A stretch of DNA of 64,000 nucleotides, taken from Apis mellifera (taxonomy: Eukaryota; Arthropoda; Insecta; Hymenoptera; Apidae). Location of the stretch: assembly GCF_003254395.2 (NCBI RefSeq), contig NC_037639.1, forward strand, positions 13,993,037 through 14,057,036. Direction: 5' to 3'. Position 1 is the first letter of the stretch. Each line of letters starts with the position of its first letter. Of the stretch, positions 1 through 11,236 are shown piece by piece. The notes beneath the pieces are model-generated. The model made no database searches and was not told the origin of the DNA. It saw only the letters and a program-made list of their open reading frames with translations. A program made the translations under genes and the position numbers.

Positions 1-520
1 AGTATTTACATTCTCCTGGAACCAGCCCCGAGCACGTTTTTTAACTCTCTCTCTCTCTTTCTCGTTTGCTTAACGAGCCCCATTTGCAATAAGTGGTATA
101 TCGCGTATTACACGCAACACCGTGTTCGGTTACGCGATAAGGAGAATCAATATTATCCTATCCTGATAACGACATTCGAATCGTGGCGGAAGAGGAAGGG
201 ATTTTTCCGCTCGGAACACGGAATAAGGCCAACCGTGATACAGTTATCGAGGCGAAATGATTCTAAACGAGCGATCGATCGGTTTCTTAAGCGAATCGAA
301 CGATCGTAAATTCCGTATTACGCATCGTGGACCGCACGAATCACTCGTTTTCCCCTCCTTGAACGATTCTGCACGCGCACAATAGCTCGACTAGTTTTCT
401 TTTTATTCCATCCGCGAAAATGAATGTGACGGGCGAAGCGTTCGAGATAAGCGTACGCGTCGTCGTCCCCTTTCTTTTCGCGCCGAGAGGCGCCTCACCT
501 GTGCAAAGAGACTCGACTCC

Positions 521-538
521 TCAGTCGAGCGGGTTCAG
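521..538 (+). promoter_or_regulatory. candidate tetraspanin transcription start and short leader exon
   Basis: A TCAGTC arthropod initiator-like motif at 521 is followed by a good splice donor (CAG then GTGAGA, donor G at 539). A leader ending at 538 could splice to the acceptor at 1970-1971 ahead of the tetraspanin start codon. The true 5' end of this exon is not fixed. No TATA box is seen. This is inference from motifs only. Confidence 0.25.
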
Positions 539-1090
539 GTGAGAAATTCGCATCGGTCAAATCGGTGTTCTCGGGTCGGTGAAAAACTTGATCGGTGAAA
601 CTTTGGCGAAATCGGTCATTTCACGAACCTCGAGGGGTAAACCTCCTCCTTTTATCGATCGATCGGAGAGAAACGATGGATCTTTTATTCAGCGACTCGA
701 TGTGCGGTTCGAACGTGTATAATTCGTTATGTACGCGCGTGCGATAGGGCATGTTTAATGCATGAAAAAAAGAAAAGAGAGAGAGAGAGAGAGAGAAATA
801 CTCGAACGTTGTTTCATCGAGATTCCGATTTCAGATATCGTGGAATGTAAATTTTCCATTCGTAAATACCATACCGTGAAATTCTTCTTATTTTCTCGAT
901 TGAATTTTTCAACGTTTAATTTCGCGAAAGTGGAAGAATCTAACGGAGCGTTCGCGAGATAAAATCACGGATAGATATTTTTCTATTTTTCACGCACGCG
1001 CAAAAAAAAAAAAAAATCGGCGTATCGGATAACGATCGAGAGGAAAACACGTGTATGGTAGATTCGCAACGACCTTGAGTCGTCTCGACT

Positions 1091-1462
1091 CAGCGGGCGT
1101 TCGTAGGAAAGTGACGTCTTCGCGCGAGGTAACACCACGTTTCACCTAGGTGTTACCTCCACCATGGAGCAGAGATCGTGATCGGGATTGCGTATGGGTG
1201 AGAGGCCTCGCTGTCGGCAGGGTGTCCCGTTAGGGGACCTAGAAGGCCCACAACGGGCCAATCGTATCAACCTGGTTCCGAGCACACCGGAACGTATGCT
1301 CGCCCGATGAGGATCGCCTGCCAACCGGTCGGGCCGATCGCTCAACCGGTATCGTTTATCTGTCCAATTCACGCCCGTTTCTCGTCTCTCGCTCGCCTCC
1401 AATATCGACGCGGAAAAGTGGAAATCGTTTCGCAGCGAGAATGTGAACGCCAATCTTTCGCT
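1091..1462 (+). other. candidate alternative 5' leader exon of the tetraspanin
   Basis: A CpG-rich stretch, less AT-rich than its surroundings, starts near an ACTCAGCG initiator-like site at about 1090. It ends in a strong donor (GTAAGTAC, G at 1463). No convincing coding frame is present, so if transcribed it would be a noncoding leader joined to the exon at 1972. The left boundary is approximate. Confidence 0.25.
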
Positions 1463-2024
1463 GTAAGTACGCATCTTTCTTATCTCTCTCTCTCTTCTTA
1501 TTTTCAAAATTTTCCTTTTTCTTATTTACATCGTGCGGTTCGACGGTGAGGAAAGGGGGATAGAGACGTCTATTCTCAACTCTTCGAATCATACGTAATC
1601 GTGGTCGTAAAGCTTTTATCTTCCTCTCTTGTTACTCGTTTCGGTTTCCTCGGTGGTCTACCACCACACGCCAACGATAAGTCGGGAGGATATCGTTCGA
1701 CCTTCCTCCTTGCCTCGTTCCATCGAAAACGTTCACCCTGTCATCACGATCGGGCGTGAGTTTCGCGCCACGATCACGATCGATCGTGACTCACGCGAGG
1801 ATAGACGGCGAAAGTTGCCGGTATATCCGAATAATCCATCGATCCGTTACGATTTAACGCCAATTAAGATCGAAGGTGACGAGTTGTTTTCGTTTCCACG
1901 AACGGGTAAAGGTAAAAATGATGGGCTGTTTGACGAAGTTTGAGATTCGTCGCTCGTGTTTTTACTTTCAGGAAACACTGCCAGACCGTTCGTCGCGTTG
2001 AGGACATCGAGGGGTGTTGGAGCC

Positions 2025-5000
2025 ATGGGCCGCACGGGATACACGTGCATCAGGCACGTTTTCTGCTCCCTCAACGTTCTCATCTGGGTACGTAAGCATT
2101 ATTTTCCATCTTGTATACATCATCGATTTACTACGCAGCCGTTATTACGCAAGCAGAATTTTCATCAGGAATAGTTACTTATTATTTCAAATCGTCTTCG
2201 TGATTTCTTAATAATAATAAAGATTTAAATCTATTTTTTTTTATCAATAATAGCTTCTACAAAAAAGGCTCGAATATTTCCAACACGATTACCGATAATA
2301 ACAACAATAACAACAATATTTGTTTCCTCATCCTCAATTCGTTCAAAGAGTTTGTATTCATTATAAAAATACCGATTACGGTCGTATTTACGTCGTGTTT
2401 ATTCTAGAACTAGTGTGATTTCATCGAATTTCATCATCGCGAAACCTTCTCTCTCCCTCTCTCTGCCTCTCTCTCTCTCTCACAGGTTGAAACGAAACGT
2501 CGGCCGCGATTCCGCCGAGGTGGCGGCACGCGAATCGAAAACACGGCCGGCCGAACGTGTCCGCAAGCGTGTCACGTTCGCGAAACACGATCGACCAAGT
2601 TTCGTTTGCACCGATGCCGGCGAGAAGAGAAGAGGCGCGCGATGGAAACGGCCCACGCACGCGTTTCAAATCGGCGAGCATTGTCATTCCCGCTGCATTC
2701 CACGGCCATTCCTCCCCACTTTTCGCTCGTCGATACATCTTTCTACCATTTCGAACCGCCCCCGTTCCTCTCCCCGCGCGCCGCTCTTAAATAGGACGTT
2801 GAACCGTGCTCTACGAGCTATCAACTCGCTTACGGTACCCGGTATGAAGAAGAGAGGAGAGAAGATGAGGCAGGCTACCGACTTTTCCTTCTCGCTCTCT
2901 TTTCAACAGGTGCGCTCCCCTTTTTTTTTCTTTTTTCTTTCTTTTTTTTTTTGTTCTTTTTACGCGCCTCGCTATCGCCGCGCGTCTTCGATTTATGAGA
3001 GACAGTTTGACGCGTCAAGGACGGCGGTAAAAATAAAATACAACGTTTTTAAATACTGCGCGAAGAGACAGAGGAGGAGAGAAGAGGGGGGGAAGAACGA
3101 AATCGAATTTCGTCGGAGGAGTTAACCGTCCTGTTAATTGCAATGGCATCGATCGATCAAGGAATATAAACAATTTTTCTTCGAGTTTTTTGCGAAATTA
3201 ATTACGTATTCTTAATAAATAAATAAATAAAGGAATCCAGTCCACACGCTGAGATTGTTTTTTTTTTCACGGATTAAGGATCGAGGAATATATAGTTTTA
3301 ATTATAATAGTTTTTGATTTTCTCGGGGATCTAAAATTCGCAGTTTGGAATAGGAGGAACGGAGGAGAGGGAATACGATTTTTCGAACGTATTTTTTTTC
3401 GCCAAGTTTCAGTTTATCAACTAGGAATGGAATAATTCTTTCCAAGAATTACGAAATGCAATCCATTTTTAATTTTCAACAATTCTAGGCGATCGTCAAT
3501 GCAAAGGTCAATAATTTTCTCATAAACGTATTCCTAATCGTAATTTTCAAAATTGCAGTTTGTCGATTAATCAAACGATTTCTTTTCGTTTCCTCAATTG
3601 GGAAGAAGCAACTTTCCAAGATTTACAAAATGCAATCTAATTTTTAAAACTTTTCAAGATTTTCATTTAATCGCAATTTGTATCGATCAAGCACGATTTT
3701 CGATCAAATCTCAATCGATCCATCGCGTTCGTCAAATATTCTTATAAAATCTATTTTTAATCGACGATTTTCAACCGATTCCAGCCGTATCGAAAACTGG
3801 GCGCTCGAGCACGCACTCGGTTTTCTAATCAACGCTCGACCCGGCTGTTTCATCGACGAGATGAAACTTAACGGTACCGGTTTCGCGGGCAACGTAAATC
3901 GAGCGGCCGTTTAATCGCCCGATCGAGCGGGCCGTTGGTCCATTTATTCGTGCCGGCCTCCAGTATCGCGATGCTGCCCGCCGATAAAGCTCGGATATTG
4001 GGTCGGTGGAGCACTCGATCCCGTTTCCATCCCAAGTACCCGACTTAAGCTTAAATTACTTCGTTCCAACTAGTTTAACTGGATTGGATAACGCTGGCTC
4101 AACGCTGCCTCGTTGCGACAAGCTTATGCTAATTTTTCATCGGTTCGATGTATCGCCTCGAGCCTCGATATTCCGCCCTGCCTTATCGACCGACCCGGAT
4201 TTTCGAATTCACCGATTCGATCGACGATGAAATGGAAAAAATGAATTTTCCTGACGATTCTCGTACTTAGAATCGTAACAAAGAGTACGATTCGAAGGAA
4301 CAATGGTGGCAAGTTGGGGGGATGACGAGCTAAAATTGAAGCAGTTGAACAAAGGAACGGTAGAAATCGTAAATGACGTCTGTTCGCGCACAACGATGCC
4401 TTTAATCTCGTCTCGGAGGACGGCACATCGGAGGGCAAATTACTAAACCGCAACAATCTCCGAGGAAAAGGTCAATATACCTTCTAATCTCGCCACCGCT
4501 CCACCATTTGAACTGCCTCCTCACCTGTGATACTTTCGAAACCCTTTGAAACGTAAGGATGAAGCGACAGTTAACGAAGGAAATAAAGAATCGAGTTGTT
4601 CCCAACTTTGTTCATAACGTCTCTCCCTCCTTTCTCTAAGAACTTCATTACAATACGACAGTTTTCTCGACCCACTTTCGAATAGATCCAGATTCTCAAC
4701 CTGGACGACGATTCTTCTCTTTCCCACAATCCCCCCTGATCTCGAGATTGATTCGAATTTAAGGGTAAATAAAAGTGGAAAATCGTAAACCGAGAAGATC
4801 GAATAACAAGGCGCAGTCACGGGAAGTCGCGCTCGACCTCGCGATTCGCGCGTTTCGCAAGATCGTAAGAGTGGAACGGTGATACGGGAAGCGGGCGTTA
4901 TTGTGTTGCATAATTGTGCGTCGAATAATAATAATCGGCTCGTCATTGGGTTGGATCGTCATTGCGATTCGATTTTTTCTTCTTTTTTACACGGCCTCTT

Positions 5001-5363
5001 TCTCTCCAAGCGTCGTCTCGCTCGCTCGCGTTCCTCGTCACGTTTACGAGGAAGAAAAAAGGGAAAGAAAAGAAAGGAAATGGAAGAGGATCGATGGAAA
5101 AATTCGCACGGCGCGGAGAGCATCGAGGCCAGGCCGGCGTCCCTCACTCGTGCAATCATTTTTACAGTTATGCGCTTGCGGAATTTTGGGTGCAGGCCTC
5201 TGGCTCCGATTGGCTTACTCCGGATACACGACCTTGGTGCCGCACTACAGTTTCGCGTCAGCTGACTCGTTGCTGCTCGCCGCCGGATGCGTGACCTTCG
5301 TAATCGCCTTCTTCGGATGCTGCGGCGCGTGGTTCCAATCGAGATGCATGCTGATCACGGTTC

Positions 5364-5401
<38 letters not shown>

Positions 5402-6048
5402 TCTTCGTATTCTTCGTCAAACCTTCAATCTTCTCCTATTTCCCTACAGTACTTCGGTTTGGTGATACTCATGTTCCTGGGCGAGTTCATGCTGGGCACC
5501 CTGGCCTTCATCTTCAGGGAACACCTTGCCAAGAGTTTGAAGGACGAGCTGCTGTTCGGCATCGAGAAGCACTACAATCTGACCAGGGAGCCTGGAACCC
5601 TTCCCGCTATATGGGACCACATACACACGGAGGTGGATAAGGAAATTCATAATTTGGAAAAAAATCCTGCGTTCTCTTTTCAGTAAGAAAAGCGTGAAAA
5701 AAAATTTTTCAGTTCCACTGCTGCGGCGTGCGGGATTACACGGATTGGTTCCGAATCGACGCCTGGCCGACGGAGGACCGCGTGCCCGATTCCTGTTGCG
5801 TGCAGAGAGAACGGTATTGCGGTCGCCTCGACTCCGAGGGGCGTAACAAGGAGCTCTGGTACAAGGAAGGCTGCGCGACGGCTATTCAAATGTGGCTGGT
5901 GACCAGGCTGCACGTGGTCGGGACCGTTGGCCTCGTGGTGGCCTTCCTCCAGTTGTTCGGCCAGGTGGCCAGCATGATCCTCTTCTGCACCGTCAGGCAC
6001 AAGAGGTCGTCCCACACGTACAAGAGTTACGACACAACCAACACCTAG
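2025..6048 (+). CDS. tetraspanin, Tsp5D/TSPAN9-like (four coding exons)
   Basis: Coding exons are 2025-2087, 5168-5359, 5450-5632 and 5713-6048; all junctions are phase 0 and the product is 257 residues. The first exon opens at an acceptor (1970-1971), so the leader lies upstream. Family marks seen: N-terminal GYTCIRHVFCSLNVLIW running into TM1 across the first intron; TM2 with GCVTFVIAFFGCCGAW; TM3 in exon 3; a large extracellular loop with CCG (149-151), PDSCC (171-175), Cys182 and Cys200; then TM4 and a short tail containing TVRHKRSSHTYKSY. NLT in exon 3 is a glycosylation sequon. Tetraspanins organise membrane-protein microdomains at the plasma membrane. From memory the tail and loop resemble Drosophila Tsp5D and vertebrate TSPAN9; the exact orthology is not proved here. 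The donor of exon 3 (GTGGAT) is weak, but the joined frame matches the family spacing before CCG. Confidence 0.93.
2088..5167 (+). other. long first intron of the tetraspanin
   Basis: This 3.1-kb intron separates the first 21 codons from the rest. It contains a CpG-rich block at about 2486-2830 that follows a textbook acceptor (CT run then CACAG at 2481-2485). A CTTAAATAGG element lies near 2787. The block has a long open frame but no recognisable protein, and is better read as a regulatory or leader segment. The remainder (3130-5160) is AT-rich with short T and A runs and shows nothing gene-like. Confidence 0.4.
5365..5397. repeat. (TA)n microsatellite in tetraspanin intron 2
   Basis: About 16 perfect TA units begin six bases after the donor of exon 2, inside an intron of only 90 bases. 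Length variation here would change the intron size directly. Confidence 0.9.
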
Positions 6049-7045
6049 AATTTCAGATGGATCTTGGACGAGACCAGCGTCTAAGATCCATCGAAACTCT
6101 CGACGATTTTATATATATATATATATATGTACGCGCACATGTATATCTCACGGCCGCAATGATCGCGATCTTCTTCGCCGCCGATACGAAGAGGATCAGG
6201 GATCGTTGCCCCGAAATCTCGAATCCCCCCCTTGTAAATTGTTTTCCTTCGAAAAAATCTATCTGCCCCTTCCTTCTAGAATTGGTAGAATTCGAGTAGG
6301 AACAGGAGCGAAACTCGTCCACGAGCTTAGACGAGATGATTAATAAGCATAAGCTTCTGAGAGACACGAGCCATTATTTTAATGGGTCGTTAGACTCGAT
6401 AAGCGATTCCGCCTTCATCCAGCTGGCTAATTTGACGAGCTTTTAACAAAATAGGTCGGATGTAAGTAAGAATAATAACGACGTACTCGCCGAGTTTAGA
6501 TTTTAGATCGGTGGGACGAGTCTTGTAGAAGTAGATAGTAAGTAGAGAGGAGAGAATTTTATAATATATAGTAGGATGCGAACATTTATGTTACCTTGCA
6601 TGCGAACCTGTTTTATTTATTAGAGATAAGGTAACCGCACACGGATCATACCAAAATTATTCGTTACGTACGACCAGGCATTACGAATACTTTTTTCCCC
6701 CGTTTCTTTTTTTTCCGTTTTGCCTGGCCACGTACGAGCACAATTTTTATCTTTATTTTTATTCTCGTTTTAAGATCGGATCGATCCCACCCGTGGAAAC
6801 ACTACACGATCCTCGTGGATTTTTCTCTCGCCTAGCTTTAAATCCTCGGGTGCGTCGATCGTATGTTTTTTTATCGTGTAATAAATTGTCGATAAAGTAG
6901 CAACACTTGACCGTCTAGTATAGCGTTTGAAGAAGTGCGTGGTTTCGAGTGCAGCCTGCCACGCTGCGAGGTCGCGACGATCGAGCTCCGTCGAGATCGT
7001 ATCACGCGTAACCTCGTTGTGTACGTGTAACGTTCAGATAATAAA
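6049..7045 (+). other. tetraspanin 3' untranslated region with two poly(A) signals
   Basis: No coding frame is seen after the stop at 6046-6048. AATAAA occurs at 6880-6885 and again at 7040-7045, suggesting a 3' UTR of 0.85-1.0 kb. A small (AT)n tract lies at 6111-6128. The distal signal lies about 100 bases from the poly(A) signal of the facing minus-strand gene. Confidence 0.5.
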
Positions 7046-7136
7046 TAATATATTTATGAGACGATTCTTCGTGCATTTCTCGCATCCGCTCTTTCCATTC
7101 TTAAGAACCAATTTGACAAAAAGCAAAAAACAAAAA

Positions 7137-7142
7137 TTTATT
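7137..7142 (-). other. poly(A) signal of secreted-protein gene A
   Basis: Plus-strand TTTATT reads AATAAA on the minus strand, 88 bases beyond the stop codon of gene A (7230-7232). Confidence 0.5.
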
Positions 7143-7229
7143 CAACGTATAAAATTATGAAAAACAAAAGATTTCGGATAATTAGAATTTGATTATCCAA
7201 AATATTCTACGATATTTACAATCCTTCAG

Positions 7230-8751
7230 TCATTCCAATCCGATCAGCCGTGCACCGATATAATTCAGCATCCCTGAGATTTCCGACGTGGCCTTTTTTG
7301 CAGTTTTACGCGGGAACTGGAAACGATTTTCAGTTCGTTCAAACAAAGAAAGAAAGAAAAATTCATCTCGAATTATTCATCATTATTATTCTCATTATAG
7401 ACTCACGTCAACGAGAGCATTGAGAAAATTGCTGAATTCTTGGTAACCAGTTACCAGAGCACGACCAATTCCGATAAACTTGTCTCCTGAATTTCCATAT
7501 TTTTCTTCTTCCTTGATACCGTCGACCAATGGCGTAGGCTTCAGAAATGTGTCCAATACATTGGCGATGGGCTTCGAGATTGGCTTCTCGAAAAAACTCT
7601 GCGCCGTCTCGTTCTCCAATCTCACGGTCTCGCGAGCGCTTGAATGGGTGTTTGTCACTGGAGGATACTCGGTCGTTCCAAATTGTATCGGTTCGTAATT
7701 CATGGACACCGACTTCTCCACTGTGACCACGTTGTTTTGCGACTCGCTCGCCACTGCCTGTTTCATAAACGTATTCGTGCATGTATGTATACGTATATAT
7801 ATGTGTACATATATATGTATAATTTTACGTACAATTCACTCGGTGTTTCTTAATCGTGAATCTCGGTGAAGCAATATTCCACTATGCTAATAATCCACCG
7901 GATATCTAATGTAATAATATTTCGAGTTAATTACGCGCGATGTTCAACGTCGAGAATTTTTTTTGCTTCGTCACACCGATTCCTTATAATTACGTATAAT
8001 TAGGGGGCAAAAAAATAATAGCCTCGCGCTAAATAATAATAACGAAACTATCGAGAGATGATATTGCTTATTTGTTTTATATTTCTTGTGCCTTTTCTTT
8101 TTTTATTTTTTTTTCTCTCTCTCTCATTTCAATGGAAATCTTTTAATCGGGGAAAAAAGATGACGAATGATTAGATGAAAAATGACAGCCTCGCGCCACA
8201 ATTCCAGTTTACTTGCTCCACATTTTTTTCTTTTTTATATATTTTTTTCCAATAAAGGTTTATCAAAAAATACCAAATGCGATATCGATTATGACGTTCC
8301 TGAACGTCAACGTGACGAAACTCACGAATCTTTCTAAGCCGATTTTTTTTACCACGTCCACGATACGATTTCTACATAAACCAAAAATAACAATATTGAC
8401 TCATCTCATCAAAATCTGATAAATCGATCTTTCGATCTTCCACTTCTCGAGCGTCCTTGCTACGTGCACACATAACAAAAATGCATCGAGAGAATCGTTA
8501 ATCTTTCATTGTCGCGAGATAAATAGAATATCTATGTTAAAAACAATATACACTCGATATATACTCACTCGATTTCGTTCTTCGAAATTGAACGGCGTCC
8601 TTGTACCGGTATCTCTCGTTTTTATGTCACCGGTGCTCAACGTGTATCTGATCGGTTGCTCCGCCGGCAGACAAACGGATAGATCAAAGGGACAGCAGAG
8701 TAGAAGAATGCAAAATCTCGAGATTTCTCGTCCCCAAACAATTCTTCGCAT
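7230..8751 (-). CDS. secreted protein, gene A (three exons, family unrecognised)
   Basis: Exons, in transcript order, are 8569-8751, 7407-7757 and 7230-7316, all phase 0, giving 206 residues. Exon 1 encodes a basic N-terminus then a hydrophobic run (FCILLLCCPF), consistent with a signal peptide, and ends in a GTGAGT donor. Exon 2 is polar and acidic, then carries KPIANVLDTFLKP and a helix-like end, EFSNFLNALVD, before another GTGAGT donor. The last exon begins FPRKTAKKATSEISGML, a short amphipathic tail. The acceptor of exon 2 has a poor pyrimidine tract, so that edge is less sure. The design (signal, polar spacer, helix split by a phase-0 intron) matches its neighbours. I know no homologue and propose no function beyond secretion. 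Confidence 0.68.
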
Positions 8752-8805
8752 CTTCGTGTTTCGGGGAAGGAAAATGAACTCGTTCGAATTCGCGGCTCGG
8801 CCTCT

Positions 8806-8817
8806 CTTAAATAAAAA
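8806..8817 (-). promoter_or_regulatory. TATA-like element of gene A
   Basis: On the minus strand TTTTTATTTAAG lies 55-66 bases upstream of the gene A start codon. A start site about 30 bases downstream would leave a leader of some 25-30 bases. Seen by eye only. Confidence 0.35.
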
Positions 8818-9221
8818 GTCACACACGGTGAAACACCCGGAAGCGTGCTCGGGACACGTTCTCTTTCTTTTCTTTTTTTTTCTTTTTCCTGTGTTTCTTA
8901 ATCGGCGAGATCAAAACAATCGAGGGTTCCAGAAATTAAGAATTAAACGATCGAACGAATCCCTTGCTCTTTGACACGCAGTCGCAGGTAGACTGGAAGA
9001 AGTCCCATTCCATTCCTGTATTAAACTTGTGCTCCATGTTGTTCTTACGAAACGCGCTTTCTCTTTCGATCCATTCCGCAATGTCGCCGCGCACCGATCC
9101 CGTCGTCTCCGCCGATATCGTTTCGCGCGCTTTTATGGATCGTTTGCCAGCGATCGATCGATTGGAGGGAAAACCATTCGAAAATTAAAATTGCTGGTTC
9201 TGCGGGTGAAATAAAAGATGA

Positions 9222-9228
<7 letters not shown>

Positions 9229-9258
<30 letters not shown>
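9229..9258. repeat. (GA)n microsatellite
   Basis: About 15 GA units lie between genes A and B. Confidence 0.9.
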
Positions 9259-9261
<3 letters not shown>

Positions 9262-9371
9262 GTTGCGACATAAATATATATTTTTTTATAATATAACTTT
9301 TTAATAACAATTCGTTAAAGATATATATTTATATTATATATGCATCATGTTATCGTGTTTTAGAGAAAGAT

Positions 9372-9829
9372 TTAGGAACATTTCACTTGTGATCCCAAAA
9401 GAAAACCGAGTAATGCTTTGACGATGTGGACAACTACACCGAGTACGGCTACGACGAGAGAAACTGGAACCTGAAACACCATATCATTTTTTTTCGGTCA
9501 AAATAGAGATAAACGATTAATACGAGAAAGGTTATATCGAAATTTACCTGGAGAACGTTCGCTACGAGCGATAATACGGAGCCGATTAGAGGTATATGTA
9601 ATAATTGATCGACCAAAGGTTGAAGAATATTCGAGAGTTGTGAGATATTTCCGCTTCGAAGGGCGGAAAATATTGAGTCGAGCGGTATGTTCAAGATGGA
9701 GGTAAGACCGGAAAGAAGTCCTGACAAATCAAACGAACCATCCGAGGAGATTAAATGTCCAAGGTCCTTCACAATACCACCGACGGATATCCCAAGTAGA
9801 TCTAAATATAAACGTTATAATAAATATTT

Positions 9830-9870
<41 letters not shown>

Positions 9871-10556
9871 AATTATTTGCTTTTATAAAGTAGAATTTTT
9901 TAAGGTAATTCTAGAGTCTAAATTTAATTTCGAAGAGAAATGAAATTTTTATTAAAAAACCTGATCATAATTTTGATGCGTATTCATTGTTCGATCGTTA
10001 CGGATTCTGTTTTTGTAAAGAAATTTAATAAACTTACTGCCTACATTGTTCAAAATGCACGTGAGAAGAGAAACTATGGGATTCCCCTTTCCTGTAATAA
10101 TAATTGATCGATTAATTTTAATAATTATCCTGTCTCCTCTTTGTCTTATCTTATTTTAATATATTTATCAATTTATTGTCTTTTGAAAAATTACCTTTTG
10201 ACGCAACACTAGATGATTCAAGATTACCTGAAATTGTATTTGAAATCTTTAATTTTAGTTTTATCAAAAATCTATAAATATAGTCTTTCATCGATCAAAG
10301 AATATGATATAATTCGTCTTAAAAAATTTTTACCAAACGAAAATATTTTCTATCTAAGATCTCTCACCTGATGCAGGATTAGTCTGAAAAATCAAATTAA
10401 AGTCAACGTTAGTATCTCTTTTTTTTTTTTGAAGGAGTAACATTTAAAAAAGTAAAAAAAGAATTGAAATAGATTTTGCGATCTTACTTGTGCATTAACC
10501 AACAATCCAATCGATGCAATGATGAGCAACAATCCAATCAGCTTCATCGCGTTCAT
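9372..10556 (-). CDS. hydrophobic secreted protein, gene B (six exons)
   Basis: Exons in transcript order are 10488-10556, 10368-10383, 10195-10227, 10038-10091, 9548-9801 and 9372-9470; total 174 residues. Two exons are micro-exons of 16 and 33 bases, and the phases chain correctly (0,1,1,1,0). Residues 1-23 form a clear signal peptide (MKLIGLLLIIASIGLLVNA). The large exon reads as alternating short hydrophobic helices (LLSGLTSILNIPLDSIFSAL, LLHIPLIGSVLSLVANVLQ). The last exon starts VPVSLVAVLGVVVHIVKALL and ends SQVKCS. An alternative in-frame start lies three codons in, at 10547. All splice sites are GT-AG. No known domain is recognised. The strongly hydrophobic mature chain could be membrane-active or self-assembling, which is inference. 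Confidence 0.75.
9835..9867. repeat. (TA)n microsatellite in an intron of gene B
   Basis: About 16 TA units lie just upstream (in transcript sense) of the acceptor of the large exon of gene B. Confidence 0.9.
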
Positions 10557-10664
10557 ATTGGCAGTCTTTCTATTCTACTACTCCTTTTATTATATTATCT
10601 TCGACAGAAAGAAAACGCTTCGTTTCCTCGCCTCTTTATTTTGCTCGCTTTTGTCGTCGCCTTT

Positions 10665-10674
10665 TATTTATATA
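10665..10674 (-). promoter_or_regulatory. TATA box of gene B
   Basis: TATATAAATA on the minus strand lies 109-118 bases upstream of the gene B start codon. It is followed by purine-rich leader sequence with no further splice signal needed. It is the best TATA match in the cluster. Confidence 0.5.
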
Positions 10675-11236
10675 GCTATGAGTCGCATAATGTCAAACTA
10701 TTTTACCATTGATAGCGAATAACTCGCTAATAAGTGTAATGAGCATTAGCATCGATATCCAAAACTTTGACCTTGGCTTTCGTTAAACGTTAAGCTATTA
10801 TTATTCCCCCAGTTTTGTCAAAGTTGCAATTTAATTTATCGGTTTTTTTTTTCCTTTTTACATAATAGAAACGTAAATTTGTGCATTAGGATACATCGAT
10901 ATATAATGTAACGTTGAATCAGATAAGAAATTCGTTTAATCAAATGTTACGCATATTTATTACGTACAACGTAAAGAGATGATAAGAATAGCGTTTATTA
11001 TTAATAATATAAAATTCTGAACGAAAACTTATCGACTAATTATTGACTTATGATAAATTTTTTTAAAATGCCGAGAATAAAAATCGAAAAAGACTAATAA
11101 TTATATTTATAACATATTTTATTAAGAAAATTTCTTAAGGAATTATCATCCATTATTCTCTTGGAATAATTATATTTCATTATCGTTAATTGTAAATATA
11201 AAAATACGGGGAATGGGCATTTACACGAAAGTTAAA
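10675..11236. other. intergenic spacer between genes B and C
   Basis: This AT-rich spacer holds a minus-strand AATAAA (plus TTTATT at 11118-11123), 114 bases past the stop of gene C and probably its poly(A) signal. Nothing else is seen. Confidence 0.4.

Noticed and set aside
2415..3125. 236-codon open frame on the plus strand
   Set aside because: Composed of CpG- and CT-rich sequence with no recognisable protein; open frames in the CpG-rich block occur on both strands. Treated as intron or leader sequence.
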